A stretch of 42,266 nucleotides of DNA from Gammaproteobacteria bacterium RIFCSPHIGHO2_12_FULL_39_24 (GTDB taxonomy: Bacteria; Pseudomonadota; Gammaproteobacteria; Coxiellales; Coxiellaceae): NCBI GenBank assembly GCA_001802455.1, contig MGXZ01000012.1, positions 1 to 42,266 on the forward strand. Direction: 5' to 3'. The position numbers and the translations under genes were made by a program. Position 1 is the first letter of the stretch; every line of letters starts with the position of its first letter. Below, one piece after another: positions 9,199 through 17,783 of this stretch. Below the pieces are notes generated by a model, which was given only the letters and a program-made list of their open reading frames with translations, made no database searches and was not told the origin of the DNA.

Positions 9199-9849
9199 AT
9201 GCATCGAAGTCTGATCGTTTGGATTATGTTGATGGCATTGGGTTGTTCAGTGGGTTATGCGGATTCTTTGCCTGTAGCGCCGGCGCAAGTGAGTGTGCCA
9301 GTGATGGATCGCTCTGCTGCCGCATTGCAACAAGGTGTTCAAGCAGCGTTTGCGCAAGCGATGCTGCAAATCAGTGGTGATGCCATGATTATGTCGTCAC
9401 CCGCCATGCAAGATACGTCAAAGAATGCGATGCGCTGGGTGCAACGTTATGAATATGTTGAGCAACCCGCTGCAACGCCGCAAGCGCTACCTTCGTTGCG
9501 ATTGCAAGTGATATTTGATCAGCATGCATTAGCCAGTTTGGTGCAAACGAATAAAATAAACACCGCGAATAAAACAGAGCCGGTTAATAAAACCAGCGCT
9601 GAAGTACAATTGATTGTTACCAATATTGACAGTATGTCGGATTATGTTTTGGCAACAAAAGCATTGCGTGATAGGCATGATGTAAAAAATGTAGCGATCA
9701 ATACCGTGGGAAACAATCAAGTTAATTATGAGATCAACATTGATACCAGCGTTGATCAATTTAAACAAGATTTATTAAGTGACAATCGATTTAGAACAAC
9801 GGATTCAGATGAGTTGCGATTGGCGTGGGCAGGTCAAACACCCTCATGA
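9199..9849 (+). CDS. DUF2066 family exported protein
   Basis: A 216-residue protein of unknown function with an N-terminal signal peptide (hydrophobic 3-19, probable cleavage after GYA). It carries the DUF2066 pattern: a repeat of AL..G...A....M.QISG, then WVQRYEY and L.V.FD. Members commonly sit next to hda or purM in gammaproteobacteria, as here. A GAGG ribosome binding site precedes the ATG. The end overlaps hda as ATGA. The polar stretch at 115-130 (NKINTANKTEPVNKT) is low-complexity and probably a linker. Confidence 0.75.
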   Translation: MHRSLIVWIMLMALGCSVGYADSLPVAPAQVSVPVMDRSAAALQQGVQAAFAQAMLQISGDAMIMSSPAMQDTSKNAMRWVQRYEYVEQPAATPQALPSLRLQVIFDQHALASLVQTNKINTANKTEPVNKTSAEVQLIVTNIDSMSDYVLATKALRDRHDVKNVAINTVGNNQVNYEINIDTSVDQFKQDLLSDNRFRTTDSDELRLAWAGQTPS

Positions 9850-10595
9850 TACCTCATCAATTACCATTAAAATTAACGCTGCGTGACGACGCACTTTTTG
9901 ATAATTATTTCGTGGGTGATAATCATTTATTAATCGATGCGATAAAAAAATGGGTTTTAGGAGATAGGGAACCATTTATTTATTGTTATGGCAACAGCGG
10001 AATGGGTCGCACACACTTGTTGCAAGCATGCTGTCATGCAATACAAAAAAATAATCATTCTGTTTTTTATCTTCCATTGTCACATCACGCCGAATTTTCT
10101 TCTGAAATTGTTGATGCATTAGAAAATCAGGATTGCATTTGCATTGATGATCTTGATTTGGTAATTGGAAATCAGCAATGGGAAGAATCGCTATTTCATT
10201 TTTATAACCGTGCGAAAGAAAATAATACGCGTTTGTTGGTGAGCGCAACCATACCACCGCAACAATTAAATTGTTTTTTAAAAGATTTACAATCGCGTTT
10301 AAGTTGGGGGTTGGTTTTAGCAATAAAAAATTTGCGTGATGAGGAAAAAATAAAAGCATTACAAATGCGTGCGAATTTGCGCGGAATCCATTTGTCAGAT
10401 GAGGTGGGCAATTACTTAATTCATCATTATTCGCGCAATATGCGAGATTTATTTTCTATACTGGAAATACTGGACCACGCATCGCTTGCAGAACAGCGTA
10501 AACTGACTGTTCCCTTCGTGAAAAGGGTGTTACCATGCGCCACAGTGAAAACTGACGGAGAAAATGCGAATGAGTATCAGTATCAGAGTCATTGA
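9846..10595 (+). CDS. hda: DnaA-regulatory inactivator Hda
   Basis: A 249-residue AAA+ protein related to DnaA domain III. Together with the beta clamp it stimulates ATP hydrolysis by DnaA and blocks re-initiation. Near its start, HQLPLKL matches the hexapeptide clamp-binding motif of Hda. Walker A is GNSGMGRTHLLQA with Arg in place of Lys, which is normal for Hda, and Walker B is CICIDDLDLV. A start 21 bp upstream is in frame, but the ATG at 9846 overlaps the previous stop (ATGA) and places the clamp motif at the N-terminus, so it is preferred. Confidence 0.92.
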   Translation: MIPHQLPLKLTLRDDALFDNYFVGDNHLLIDAIKKWVLGDREPFIYCYGNSGMGRTHLLQACCHAIQKNNHSVFYLPLSHHAEFSSEIVDALENQDCICIDDLDLVIGNQQWEESLFHFYNRAKENNTRLLVSATIPPQQLNCFLKDLQSRLSWGLVLAIKNLRDEEKIKALQMRANLRGIHLSDEVGNYLIHHYSRNMRDLFSILEILDHASLAEQRKLTVPFVKRVLPCATVKTDGENANEYQYQSH

Positions 10596-11421
10596 TTATC
10601 GATCACCGACTGCGGGAGTTGAATTTGCGGCGGGTTTAAAAGAAATCGGTTTTGCGGTTATTTCACATCATCCCGTTTCGCAAGATTTAATCGATCAGGC
10701 TTATCAAATTTGGTATGCGTTTTTTAAATCAGACGAAAAAAACAATCCCGAGTATACATTCAGTCCCAAAACACATGATGGATACATTTCAACCGAACTG
10801 TCTGAAACGGCAAAAGGATACGGCGTTAAGGATCTTAAAGAATTTTATCACTATTATCAAAATGGACGTTGCCCTAAATCATGTTTAACAGTGACAGAAA
10901 AAATGGCCACTGCTTTAAAAGCAATGGCAGCCACTTTGTTACAGTGGGTTGATGAAAATGCACCCGCTGATGTGCGTGCAAAATTTTCTATGCCGCTACC
11001 CGAGATGATTAAAAATAGCAGCAATACACTCTTTCGTTTAATTCATTATCCGCCATTAACCGGTAACGAACCAGCCGGCGCAATTCGTGCTGCAGCGCAT
11101 GAAGATATTAATTTATTAACTTTACTTCCTGCGGCAACTGTATCTGGTTTGCAAGTAAAAGATGTGGGCGAAAATTGGATTGATGTGCCCATTAATCCCA
11201 ATTGGATTATTGTGAATGCGGGTGATATGTTGCAGGAATGCAGCGGACATTATTACCAATCCACTTCGCATCGCGTATTAAATCCAACTGGTGAAGATGC
11301 TAAAAAATCACGTTTGTCGATGCCCTTGTTTTTGCATCCGCGTGATGAAGTGGTTTTGTCTGCGCGTCACACACGAGCCAGTTATTATGAAGAACGGATG
11401 AGAGAGTTAGGGTTGTTGTAA
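10564..11421 (+). CDS. 2-oxoglutarate/Fe(II) oxygenase, isopenicillin N synthase family
   Basis: A 285-residue non-haem iron oxygenase of the isopenicillin N synthase fold. The facial triad is H179-x-D181 (AAHEDINLLT) and H236 (STSHRV), and the 2-oxoglutarate-binding R250-x-S252 is present (KSRLSMP). The N-terminal GFAVISHHPV segment is typical of the fold. No substrate can be assigned; similar proteins sit near hemF or hda in relatives. The ATG at 10570 (GGAG spaced 10 bp) is an equally good start. The gene begins inside the last 32 bp of hda, in another frame. Confidence 0.88.
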   Translation: MRMSISIRVIDYRSPTAGVEFAAGLKEIGFAVISHHPVSQDLIDQAYQIWYAFFKSDEKNNPEYTFSPKTHDGYISTELSETAKGYGVKDLKEFYHYYQNGRCPKSCLTVTEKMATALKAMAATLLQWVDENAPADVRAKFSMPLPEMIKNSSNTLFRLIHYPPLTGNEPAGAIRAAAHEDINLLTLLPAATVSGLQVKDVGENWIDVPINPNWIIVNAGDMLQECSGHYYQSTSHRVLNPTGEDAKKSRLSMPLFLHPRDEVVLSARHTRASYYEERMRELGLL

Positions 11422-11433
11422 AATAGGGGGAGT

Positions 11434-12345
11434 GTGAGTGTGAGTGGGAGAATATCATCTGTTCAACATTTCCTGCTTGATTTGCAACATCGCTTGTGCG
11501 CTGTACTTGAATCCGAAGAAACTTCTCAAAAAAAATTTCAAGAAGATAATTGGACGTATGATAAAATCAGTGGTGGTCGCACGTGTGTTTTGCAAGGTGA
11601 TATTTTCGAACAAGCGGGTGTCAATTTTTCACACGTGATTGGAGAAAATTTACCGCAAGCTGCCACCGCAAAACGCCTTGAATTAATGGATGCGCAATTT
11701 GAAGCGCTCGGTGTGTCATCCGTTATTCATCCACGTAATCCTTTTGTGCCCACCGCGCATATGAATGTTCGCTATTTTCAAGCGACAAAATCAAATGGCG
11801 AAGTAGTGTGGTGGTTTGGTGGTGGATATGATTTAACGCCCTATTATGGATTTGAAGAAGATTGTATTCATTTCCATAAAATTGCCAAAAATGCGTGTGA
11901 TAACATTCATCCTGACTTTTACGCGCGATTTAAAAAAAATGCTGATGATTATTTTTATTTAAAACACCGCAAAGAATGTCGCGGCATCGGTGGATTATTT
12001 TTCGATGATTTCAATGAATTGCCTTTTGAGGAATGTTTTGCTTTTTTAAAAAACGTGGGAAATAGTTTTGTTGATGCCTACCTTCCCATTATTTCAAAAA
12101 GAAAATCGCATTCGTATAATCAACAGCATCGTGATTTTCAGCGGTATCGTCGTGGCCGTTATGTTGAATTTAATTTAGTATATGATCGCGGTACGTTATT
12201 TGGTTTACAGTTTGGTGGCCGTATTGAATCTATTTTGATGTCATTACCGCCGCACGTTCAATGGAAATATAATTGGATGCCAGAAAAAAATTCCCCTGAA
12301 GAAAAATTAACGGCGTATTTTTTAAAGCCGAGGGAGTGGGTGTAG
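11434..12345 (+). CDS. hemF: Oxygen-dependent coproporphyrinogen III oxidase
   Basis: A 303-residue haem biosynthesis enzyme that converts coproporphyrinogen III to protoporphyrinogen IX using oxygen. Conserved segments are [81 protein letters not shown] and [12 protein letters not shown]. The start is a GTG with a strong AGGGGGA ribosome binding site. The leader is unusually rich in GTGAGTG, leaving a second possible GTG at 11440. Confidence 0.97.
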   Translation: MSVSGRISSVQHFLLDLQHRLCAVLESEETSQKKFQEDNWTYDKISGGRTCVLQGDIFEQAGVNFSHVIGENLPQAATAKRLELMDAQFEALGVSSVIHPRNPFVPTAHMNVRYFQATKSNGEVVWWFGGGYDLTPYYGFEEDCIHFHKIAKNACDNIHPDFYARFKKNADDYFYLKHRKECRGIGGLFFDDFNELPFEECFAFLKNVGNSFVDAYLPIISKRKSHSYNQQHRDFQRYRRGRYVEFNLVYDRGTLFGLQFGGRIESILMSLPPHVQWKYNWMPEKNSPEEKLTAYFLKPREWV

Positions 12346-12426
12346 ATAATCAAAAAAATACCACAGTAATTTTAGGTGATTGTTTTATGATATTCTGCTC
12401 GCTGGAAATAATGCGGTGAGAAAATC

Positions 12427-13020
12427 ATGAAACGAGCAGTGAGACAAGATTTTGTCGAGAAAAAAATAATTAGCATCAGAAATATCAGCGTCATTCTTGA
12501 TAGTGATGTTGCGGAACTTTATGGTGTTAATACCAAGCAAGTGAATCAGGCAGTCAACAGAAACTTAGAAAAATTTCCATCAAATTACGTTTTAACCCTT
12601 ACAAAACAGGAAAAAGAAGAGGTGGTCACAAATTGTGACCACCTCCAACATCTGAAATTTTCTCCTAATTTTCCGAATGCTTTTACAGAATCGGGTTTGT
12701 ATATGTTGGCAACGATTTTAAAAAGTCGTTATGCAACGCAAACCACCATTTCAATTATAGACACCTTTGTCAAAGTGAGAGCGATTGGTAAAACAGTTAA
12801 AGAAATTGCAGTAATTGAAAAGGATAATAAAAAGAAAGAAGCGTTAACGCAAAAAACAGGACAGCTCATTTCGGATTTAATTATTCCAGAGTCAATGCAC
12901 AATCGAGAAGATGAAGCAAGTATCGAATTAAATTTTGCGGTGGTAAAATTTAAATATTCTGTAAAAAGAAAACAAAAAAACGCCAAAAATATTATTGCGA
13001 AGAAAGAGGTTGAAGTATGA
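12427..13020 (+). CDS. ORF6N-domain DNA-binding protein
   Basis: A 197-residue protein with an N-terminal ORF6N domain, a DNA-binding module common in phage antirepressors and mobile DNA. Visible signatures are ILDSDVAELYGVNTKQVNQAV (26-46), FPSNYVLTLT and AFTESGLYMLATILKS. The C-terminal 70 residues are charged and look helical, without a known domain. The gene overlaps the next one (ornithine cyclodeaminase family) as ATGA, an unusual partnership. It contains a perfect 27-bp palindrome at 12619-12645. Likely phage-derived; its target is unknown. Confidence 0.85.
   Translation: MKRAVRQDFVEKKIISIRNISVILDSDVAELYGVNTKQVNQAVNRNLEKFPSNYVLTLTKQEKEEVVTNCDHLQHLKFSPNFPNAFTESGLYMLATILKSRYATQTTISIIDTFVKVRAIGKTVKEIAVIEKDNKKKEALTQKTGQLISDLIIPESMHNREDEASIELNFAVVKFKYSVKRKQKNAKNIIAKKEVEV
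12619..12645. repeat. Perfect 27-bp palindrome inside the ORF6N gene
   Basis: The arms GAGGTGGTCACAA and TTGTGACCACCTC flank a single A. It encodes the EVVTNCDHL segment of the protein. In RNA it would form a hairpin stem of about 12 bp; in DNA it is an odd-centred two-fold site of the size bound by dimeric regulators. Confidence 0.95.
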
Positions 13021-14021
13021 TTAAAATTATCACTGTTTCAGATATTCAAAAAATTATTCGAACAATGGGCATTGAAAAATTTTTTTCTAATTTTATTGTG
13101 ATGCTTGAAAAAGAATACGCACGTTGGAATGATTTCCATAAATCACCTCGACATGCTACGCACGTGAAAAACGGCGTAATAGAAGTGATGCCGATCTGTG
13201 ATGATGAATTATATAGCTTTAAATTTGTGAACGGCCACCCGAACAATACCAAAAAAAATAAATTAACCGTTGTAGCGCTGGGGTTGCTCGCGGATGTGAA
13301 AACAGGTTATCCGTTATGCATTTCAGAAATGACTTTGTTAACAGCCATTCGCACGGCAGCCACTTCTGCGCTCGCTGCAAAATATCTTGCAAGAAAAAAT
13401 ACAAAAAAAGCAGGCATCATTGGCACCGGTGCACAATCCGAATTTCAGGTAGTAGCGCTGAAATCACAATTTGATATTGATACAGTAAAATATTTTGATT
13501 TAGATGGTATCGCAATGGAAAAATTTTCACGTAATTTAAAAAACCAACAATTTAAATTGGTACGATGCGATAGTGCAAAAGATGTTTTAGAAAATGTGGA
13601 TGTGATTACCACCGCAACGGCCAATAAATCGTCAGCAATCATTTTAGAAAACAATTGGATTCAGAATGGATTGCATATCAATGGCATTGGGGGCGATTGC
13701 CCAGGCAAAACGGAATTGGATAAAAAAATTTTAGAACGCGCAAAAATTGTAGTGGAATATCTTCCACAATCAAGAATAGAGGGTGAAATTCAGCAAACGA
13801 GCGCGCCTATTTATGCTGAGCTATGGGAATTGGTTGCTGGCTTGAAAAAAGGGCGTGAACATGATCGCGAAATTACATTATTTGATTCCGTTGGTTTTGC
13901 GCTAGAAGATTTTGCGATATTAAAATTTATTTATAAATATAGTTTACAAAATAATACTGGTGCTGAAATTAATTTAATTCCAAATTTATCCAATCCAAAA
14001 GATTTGTTTAGCCAAATTTAA
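13017..14021 (+). CDS. Ornithine cyclodeaminase/mu-crystallin family protein
   Basis: A 334-residue NAD(P)-dependent enzyme of the ornithine cyclodeaminase/mu-crystallin family. Residues about 103-125 (LLTAIRTAATSALAAKYLARK) contain the substrate-binding Arg segment, AGIIGTGAQSEFQ (129-141) is the nucleotide-binding loop, and GIGGDCPGKTEL and TLFDSVGFALEDFAIL match the ornithine-cyclodeaminase branch. The reaction could be ornithine to proline. A ketimine reductase acting on piperideine-2-carboxylate is also possible, given the convergent lysine-degradation genes. Translationally coupled to the ORF6N gene and overlapping the convergent aldehyde dehydrogenase gene by 14 bp. Confidence 0.85.
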   Translation: MIKIITVSDIQKIIRTMGIEKFFSNFIVMLEKEYARWNDFHKSPRHATHVKNGVIEVMPICDDELYSFKFVNGHPNNTKKNKLTVVALGLLADVKTGYPLCISEMTLLTAIRTAATSALAAKYLARKNTKKAGIIGTGAQSEFQVVALKSQFDIDTVKYFDLDGIAMEKFSRNLKNQQFKLVRCDSAKDVLENVDVITTATANKSSAIILENNWIQNGLHINGIGGDCPGKTELDKKILERAKIVVEYLPQSRIEGEIQQTSAPIYAELWELVAGLKKGREHDREITLFDSVGFALEDFAILKFIYKYSLQNNTGAEINLIPNLSNPKDLFSQI

Positions 14022-15498
14022 TTCCCTGCGCAAGCGGCAAGGTATCGCTCCAATTAATCGTGTTGGTTTGTCGTCGCATGTAGGTTTTCCACGCATCCGA
14101 TCCGGCTTCGCGTCCACCACCGGTTTTTTTCTCGCCACCGAATGCACCACCAATTTCAGCACCTGATGTGCCAATATTAATATTGGCAATACCACAATCA
14201 CTGCCCAGCGAAGATAAAAAATATTCTGCGTTTTTTAAATTATTCGTAAATAATGCGGAAGATAATCCATAATGTGATGTATTATTCATTTCAACCGCAT
14301 CTTTAAAATTTTTATAAGTCATCACATATAAAATGGGTGAGAATGTTTCTTGTTGCACCATTTCCCAGTCATTTTTTGCGGATATAATAACGGGTGAGAC
14401 AAAATTATCACGCGGTTTAAATTTATTTTGCGTTGCAATTATTTTTCCACCTACTTTTGCAATTTGACTGAGTGTTTTTTTATGCTGTAAAACAGCATTC
14501 GCATCAATCAATGGACCTATGATAGTTTTTTTATTCAACGGATCACCAATTTTAATTGTATGATAAACATTTTGTAATACTGAAATAATGCCATCCCATT
14601 TTTTCTCGTGAATCATTAATCGTCGAACAGTGGTGCATCGTTGACCAGCCGTCCCAACAGCGCTGAATAAAATCGCGCGTGATGCTAAGGCGTTGTCGGC
14701 TGTTTCATCAACAATAATCGCGTTATTTCCACCTAATTCGAGCAAACATTTTCCCAGTCGTTTTGAAACACGATCCTGAATAAATTGTCCGATGGATGTT
14801 GAACCCGTAAATGAAATGAGTGGAATGATCGGTGAATCCAGTAATATATTTCCAATAGATTTATCTTCAAAAATGGTTAACGAGAAAATATCCGATATAT
14901 TATTTTCTTTCATCACAGCATCACAAATATTTTGAATAGCAATCGCGCAGAGAGGTGTTTTGGAAGAAGGTTTCCAGATCACCGTATTGCCGCTAATAAC
15001 AGCTAAAAATGCATTCCATGCCCACACTGCCATCGGAAAATTAAAGGCAGAAATAATTCCGACGACACCCAGCGGATGCCATTGTTCCAACATGCGATGC
15101 TCAACGCGTTCAGAATGCATCGACAAACCATACAGCATGCGAGATTGACCCACTGCAAAATCGGCCATATCAATCATTTCTTGCACTTCACCGAGTGCCT
15201 CTGGCAGTATTTTTCCCATTTCCACACTAATGAGTGTGGCAAGTGCATTTTTATGCTCGCGAATTTTGTTGCCAATTTGTCGAATCAATTCCCCGCGTTT
15301 AGGGGCGGGCACCTTTCTCCAAGACAAAAAAGCATTGTGTGCTGCTTGAATGGTTTTTTTGCATTGTGACGCCGTACAAGTTTCAACACATGCCAGTTTT
15401 TTATTCGTTGCGGGATCAATAGAAATTAAAGAATGTCGTGTGTCTTGCTTTTTTATTTTTAATTCTTTAAAAACAGCTTGAATGATTTTATCACGCAT
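14008..15498 (-). CDS. Aldehyde dehydrogenase, ALDH7/aminoadipate-semialdehyde type
   Basis: A 496-residue NAD-dependent aldehyde dehydrogenase resembling the ALDH7 (antiquitin, piperideine-6-carboxylate dehydrogenase) branch, which oxidises 2-aminoadipate 6-semialdehyde. Catalytic residues are Asn153 (FNFP), Glu254 (LELGG) and Cys288 (GQRCTT). The LGGNNAI and GAFGGEKKTGGGREAGSDAW segments are typical of this branch. A TTG 12 bp upstream is in frame, but the ATG at 15498 has a GGA-containing ribosome binding site and is preferred. It overlaps the upstream dehydrogenase gene by 8 bp, and context supports a lysine-catabolic role. Confidence 0.85.
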   Translation of the reverse strand: MRDKIIQAVFKELKIKKQDTRHSLISIDPATNKKLACVETCTASQCKKTIQAAHNAFLSWRKVPAPKRGELIRQIGNKIREHKNALATLISVEMGKILPEALGEVQEMIDMADFAVGQSRMLYGLSMHSERVEHRMLEQWHPLGVVGIISAFNFPMAVWAWNAFLAVISGNTVIWKPSSKTPLCAIAIQNICDAVMKENNISDIFSLTIFEDKSIGNILLDSPIIPLISFTGSTSIGQFIQDRVSKRLGKCLLELGGNNAIIVDETADNALASRAILFSAVGTAGQRCTTVRRLMIHEKKWDGIISVLQNVYHTIKIGDPLNKKTIIGPLIDANAVLQHKKTLSQIAKVGGKIIATQNKFKPRDNFVSPVIISAKNDWEMVQQETFSPILYVMTYKNFKDAVEMNNTSHYGLSSALFTNNLKNAEYFLSSLGSDCGIANINIGTSGAEIGGAFGGEKKTGGGREAGSDAWKTYMRRQTNTINWSDTLPLAQGIKFG

Positions 15499-16567
15499 AA
15501 TATTGTCCAAATCGATTATTTACAATGTCATCAAGGGTAAATTGTTCGGGGGTGATCAAACCCCGCAATGGTTTTTTGGATAATACCAAATCAACGATGC
15601 TGCAAATACCCGTCGCAGTGCTGAGTTGAATTGCCGTCAAAGCGTGGTGGTTGCATTCAGCTGGATAGTATTTTTTTGTAAAATTATCTTCGGTGAATAT
15701 ATTATTTTTATAACCGGTGACGGCCACTGAAATAATCACCACGTCGTGATGCGTAGTAGGAATATTTTTTTCTAAAATAGATTTTAATACATTTCTATCT
15801 TCATTTAAGTGTAAATCATTCATGAGGAATTTAATTTTTTCGCAATGACCTGGATATCGCAATGTTTTGTAGCTCAAATTTTTTATTTTTCCGAGATATT
15901 TTTTCCAGGATAAACCTAATCCGCCCGATGTATAAAATGCTTCATAACTAACACCGTCAACAATCAATTCTTCAAGACCTTCCAATGGATTAACGAGTGT
16001 TTGTTCTCCGTCGACAATCGCAATGCAAGGATTACCATATTCATTAATTAACCCATCTGTTGACCATGTGAGCGCGTAATGTAATGCATTGCTGCTTTCG
16101 ATGGGTAATGCACCAACACGCAATGTGGCTGATTCCAGCGAGTCAAAAGAGTGCATAACATGATTTGCGATGATATTAATCATGCCGGGCGCCAAGCCAC
16201 ATTGTGGTGCAAAAACCGTTTTTGCATCCTGTGCGATATTCGCAATAGCTTCTGTTGTTTTAACATCTTCTGTTAAATCAAAATAATGAATGTGGTGTTG
16301 TTTTGCTTTTTTTGCAACAGTGAGATTACAAAAATAAGGTAAGCTTGAAATAATGGCATCGAATGATTGCGATGAGAGTAAATCATTGAATGCGGCTGAA
16401 TCATTACTATCCATTTTAACGCGTTTAATATTTTTATCGTGTTTTTTAAACTCTTTTTCAGAAAAAAATTGATCTACCAGAGTGATGCAGTAATCATCAT
16501 GGCTCGATAATAGTAATGCAATTGCACTGCCAATTTTTCCTGAACCCATGACAATGACTTTTTTCAT
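15491..16567 (-). CDS. Saccharopine dehydrogenase/lysine 6-dehydrogenase family protein
   Basis: A 358-residue oxidoreductase with an N-terminal Rossmann fold (VMGSGKIGSAIALLLS, 5-20) and the saccharopine-dehydrogenase family core (SSLPYFCNL, FDLTED, CGLAPGMINIIANHV, TWSTDGLINEYGNPC). Length and pattern fit the bacterial lysine 6-dehydrogenase branch better than full saccharopine dehydrogenases. It probably produces aminoadipate semialdehyde for the adjacent ALDH7-type enzyme. Its start overlaps the acyl-CoA dehydrogenase stop by 4 bp. Confidence 0.8.
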   Translation of the reverse strand: MKKVIVMGSGKIGSAIALLLSSHDDYCITLVDQFFSEKEFKKHDKNIKRVKMDSNDSAAFNDLLSSQSFDAIISSLPYFCNLTVAKKAKQHHIHYFDLTEDVKTTEAIANIAQDAKTVFAPQCGLAPGMINIIANHVMHSFDSLESATLRVGALPIESSNALHYALTWSTDGLINEYGNPCIAIVDGEQTLVNPLEGLEELIVDGVSYEAFYTSGGLGLSWKKYLGKIKNLSYKTLRYPGHCEKIKFLMNDLHLNEDRNVLKSILEKNIPTTHHDVVIISVAVTGYKNNIFTEDNFTKKYYPAECNHHALTAIQLSTATGICSIVDLVLSKKPLRGLITPEQFTLDDIVNNRFGQYYA

Positions 16568-17763
16568 TTTATATTTCCTAACGCTTGAAACGCTTGTATT
16601 CCCGTTTGCGCTTGTCCCAAAATTAATGCGTGAATATCTTGTGTGCCTTCATAGGTGTTAACCGTTTCTAAATTCATTAGGTGGCGCATGATGTGCGCTT
16701 CATCTGCAATGCCATTGGCGCCCAGCATATCTCGTGCATTGCGCGCAACGTCTAATGCAATCAGTGCCGAATTTCTTTTAATTAATGAAATCAATTCGGG
16801 CGCTGCTTTGTTTTCTGATTTTAATTGTGCTGCGCGAAAACACGCTTGCAACGCAATACTAATTTGCGTTTGCATATTCACTAATTTTAATTGAATTAAT
16901 TGATTCGCGGCTAATGGTTTTGAAAATTGAGTGCGATTTAAAACATAGTTTCTCGCATGATGCCAACAAAATTCTGCAGCACCCAGCGCGCCCCACGCAA
17001 TTCCAAATCGCGCGTTATTCAAGCAGGATAATGCAGAAGACAACCCTTTCGCATTGGGCAAAATATTTTTTTCAGATAATGCAACTGCATCAAAATTGAC
17101 TTCGCCAACCGATGCAGCACGTAAACTTAATTTGTGTTCAATTATTTTTGTGCGAATCCCTTTTAATTTTTTTTCTAAAAAATAACCTTGAATTTTCCCA
17201 TCTGGATTTTTTGCCCACACAATAAAAATATCGGCGAGTGGTGCAAGGCCAATCCATTTTTTATGTCCGTTCAGAATAAATTGATTATTTTTTTCGACGA
17301 CATGCGTTTCCATGCCGGCAGGATCAGAACCGTGATTGGGTTCGGTTAAACAAAAACAACCGATTAAATCACCGTTTGCTAATGGCGGTAAAAAAGTGTC
17401 GCGTTGTTCGTCATTGCCAAATGCATGAATCGCGTGCATCACCAAACTAGATTGAATGCTCCAGGCAGAGCGGAAGCCAGAATCAACTCTTTCAATTTCA
17501 CGCGCAATTAATCCATAGGTTATTTCACTCACACCCAAACAGCCATATGATTTTAAATTAGCGCCGAGCAAACCGGCTTTGCCCATCTCGCGAATGATTT
17601 CAGTTGGAAAAGTTTCATCACGAAAAGCGGTAATGATTTTTGGCGCCAGTTTTTCTGTTGCAAATACTGCCGCTTTTGCTTGTATTTCACGTTCAGCATC
17701 AGTTAATTGTTCAGACAATAAAAAAGGATCATCCCAGTGAAAAGCGATTTTTTGTGTTGCCAT
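16564..17763 (-). CDS. gcdH: Glutaryl-CoA dehydrogenase
   Basis: A 399-residue FAD-dependent acyl-CoA dehydrogenase. It probably converts glutaryl-CoA to crotonyl-CoA at the end of lysine degradation. FHWDDPFLLSEQLT at the N-terminus, CFCLTEPNHGSDPAGMET in the FAD-binding region, and NTYEGTQDIHALILGQAQTGIQAF at the C-terminus, with the catalytic Glu, match glutaryl-CoA dehydrogenases. A GTG at 17787 is in frame, but the ATG at 17763 has AAGGA at good spacing. Coupled with the two upstream-pathway genes, though 2-oxoadipate-processing genes are not in the window. Confidence 0.88.
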   Translation of the reverse strand: MATQKIAFHWDDPFLLSEQLTDAEREIQAKAAVFATEKLAPKIITAFRDETFPTEIIREMGKAGLLGANLKSYGCLGVSEITYGLIAREIERVDSGFRSAWSIQSSLVMHAIHAFGNDEQRDTFLPPLANGDLIGCFCLTEPNHGSDPAGMETHVVEKNNQFILNGHKKWIGLAPLADIFIVWAKNPDGKIQGYFLEKKLKGIRTKIIEHKLSLRAASVGEVNFDAVALSEKNILPNAKGLSSALSCLNNARFGIAWGALGAAEFCWHHARNYVLNRTQFSKPLAANQLIQLKLVNMQTQISIALQACFRAAQLKSENKAAPELISLIKRNSALIALDVARNARDMLGANGIADEAHIMRHLMNLETVNTYEGTQDIHALILGQAQTGIQAFQALGNIK

Positions 17764-17783
17764 AATGACGTCCTTATTCACAC

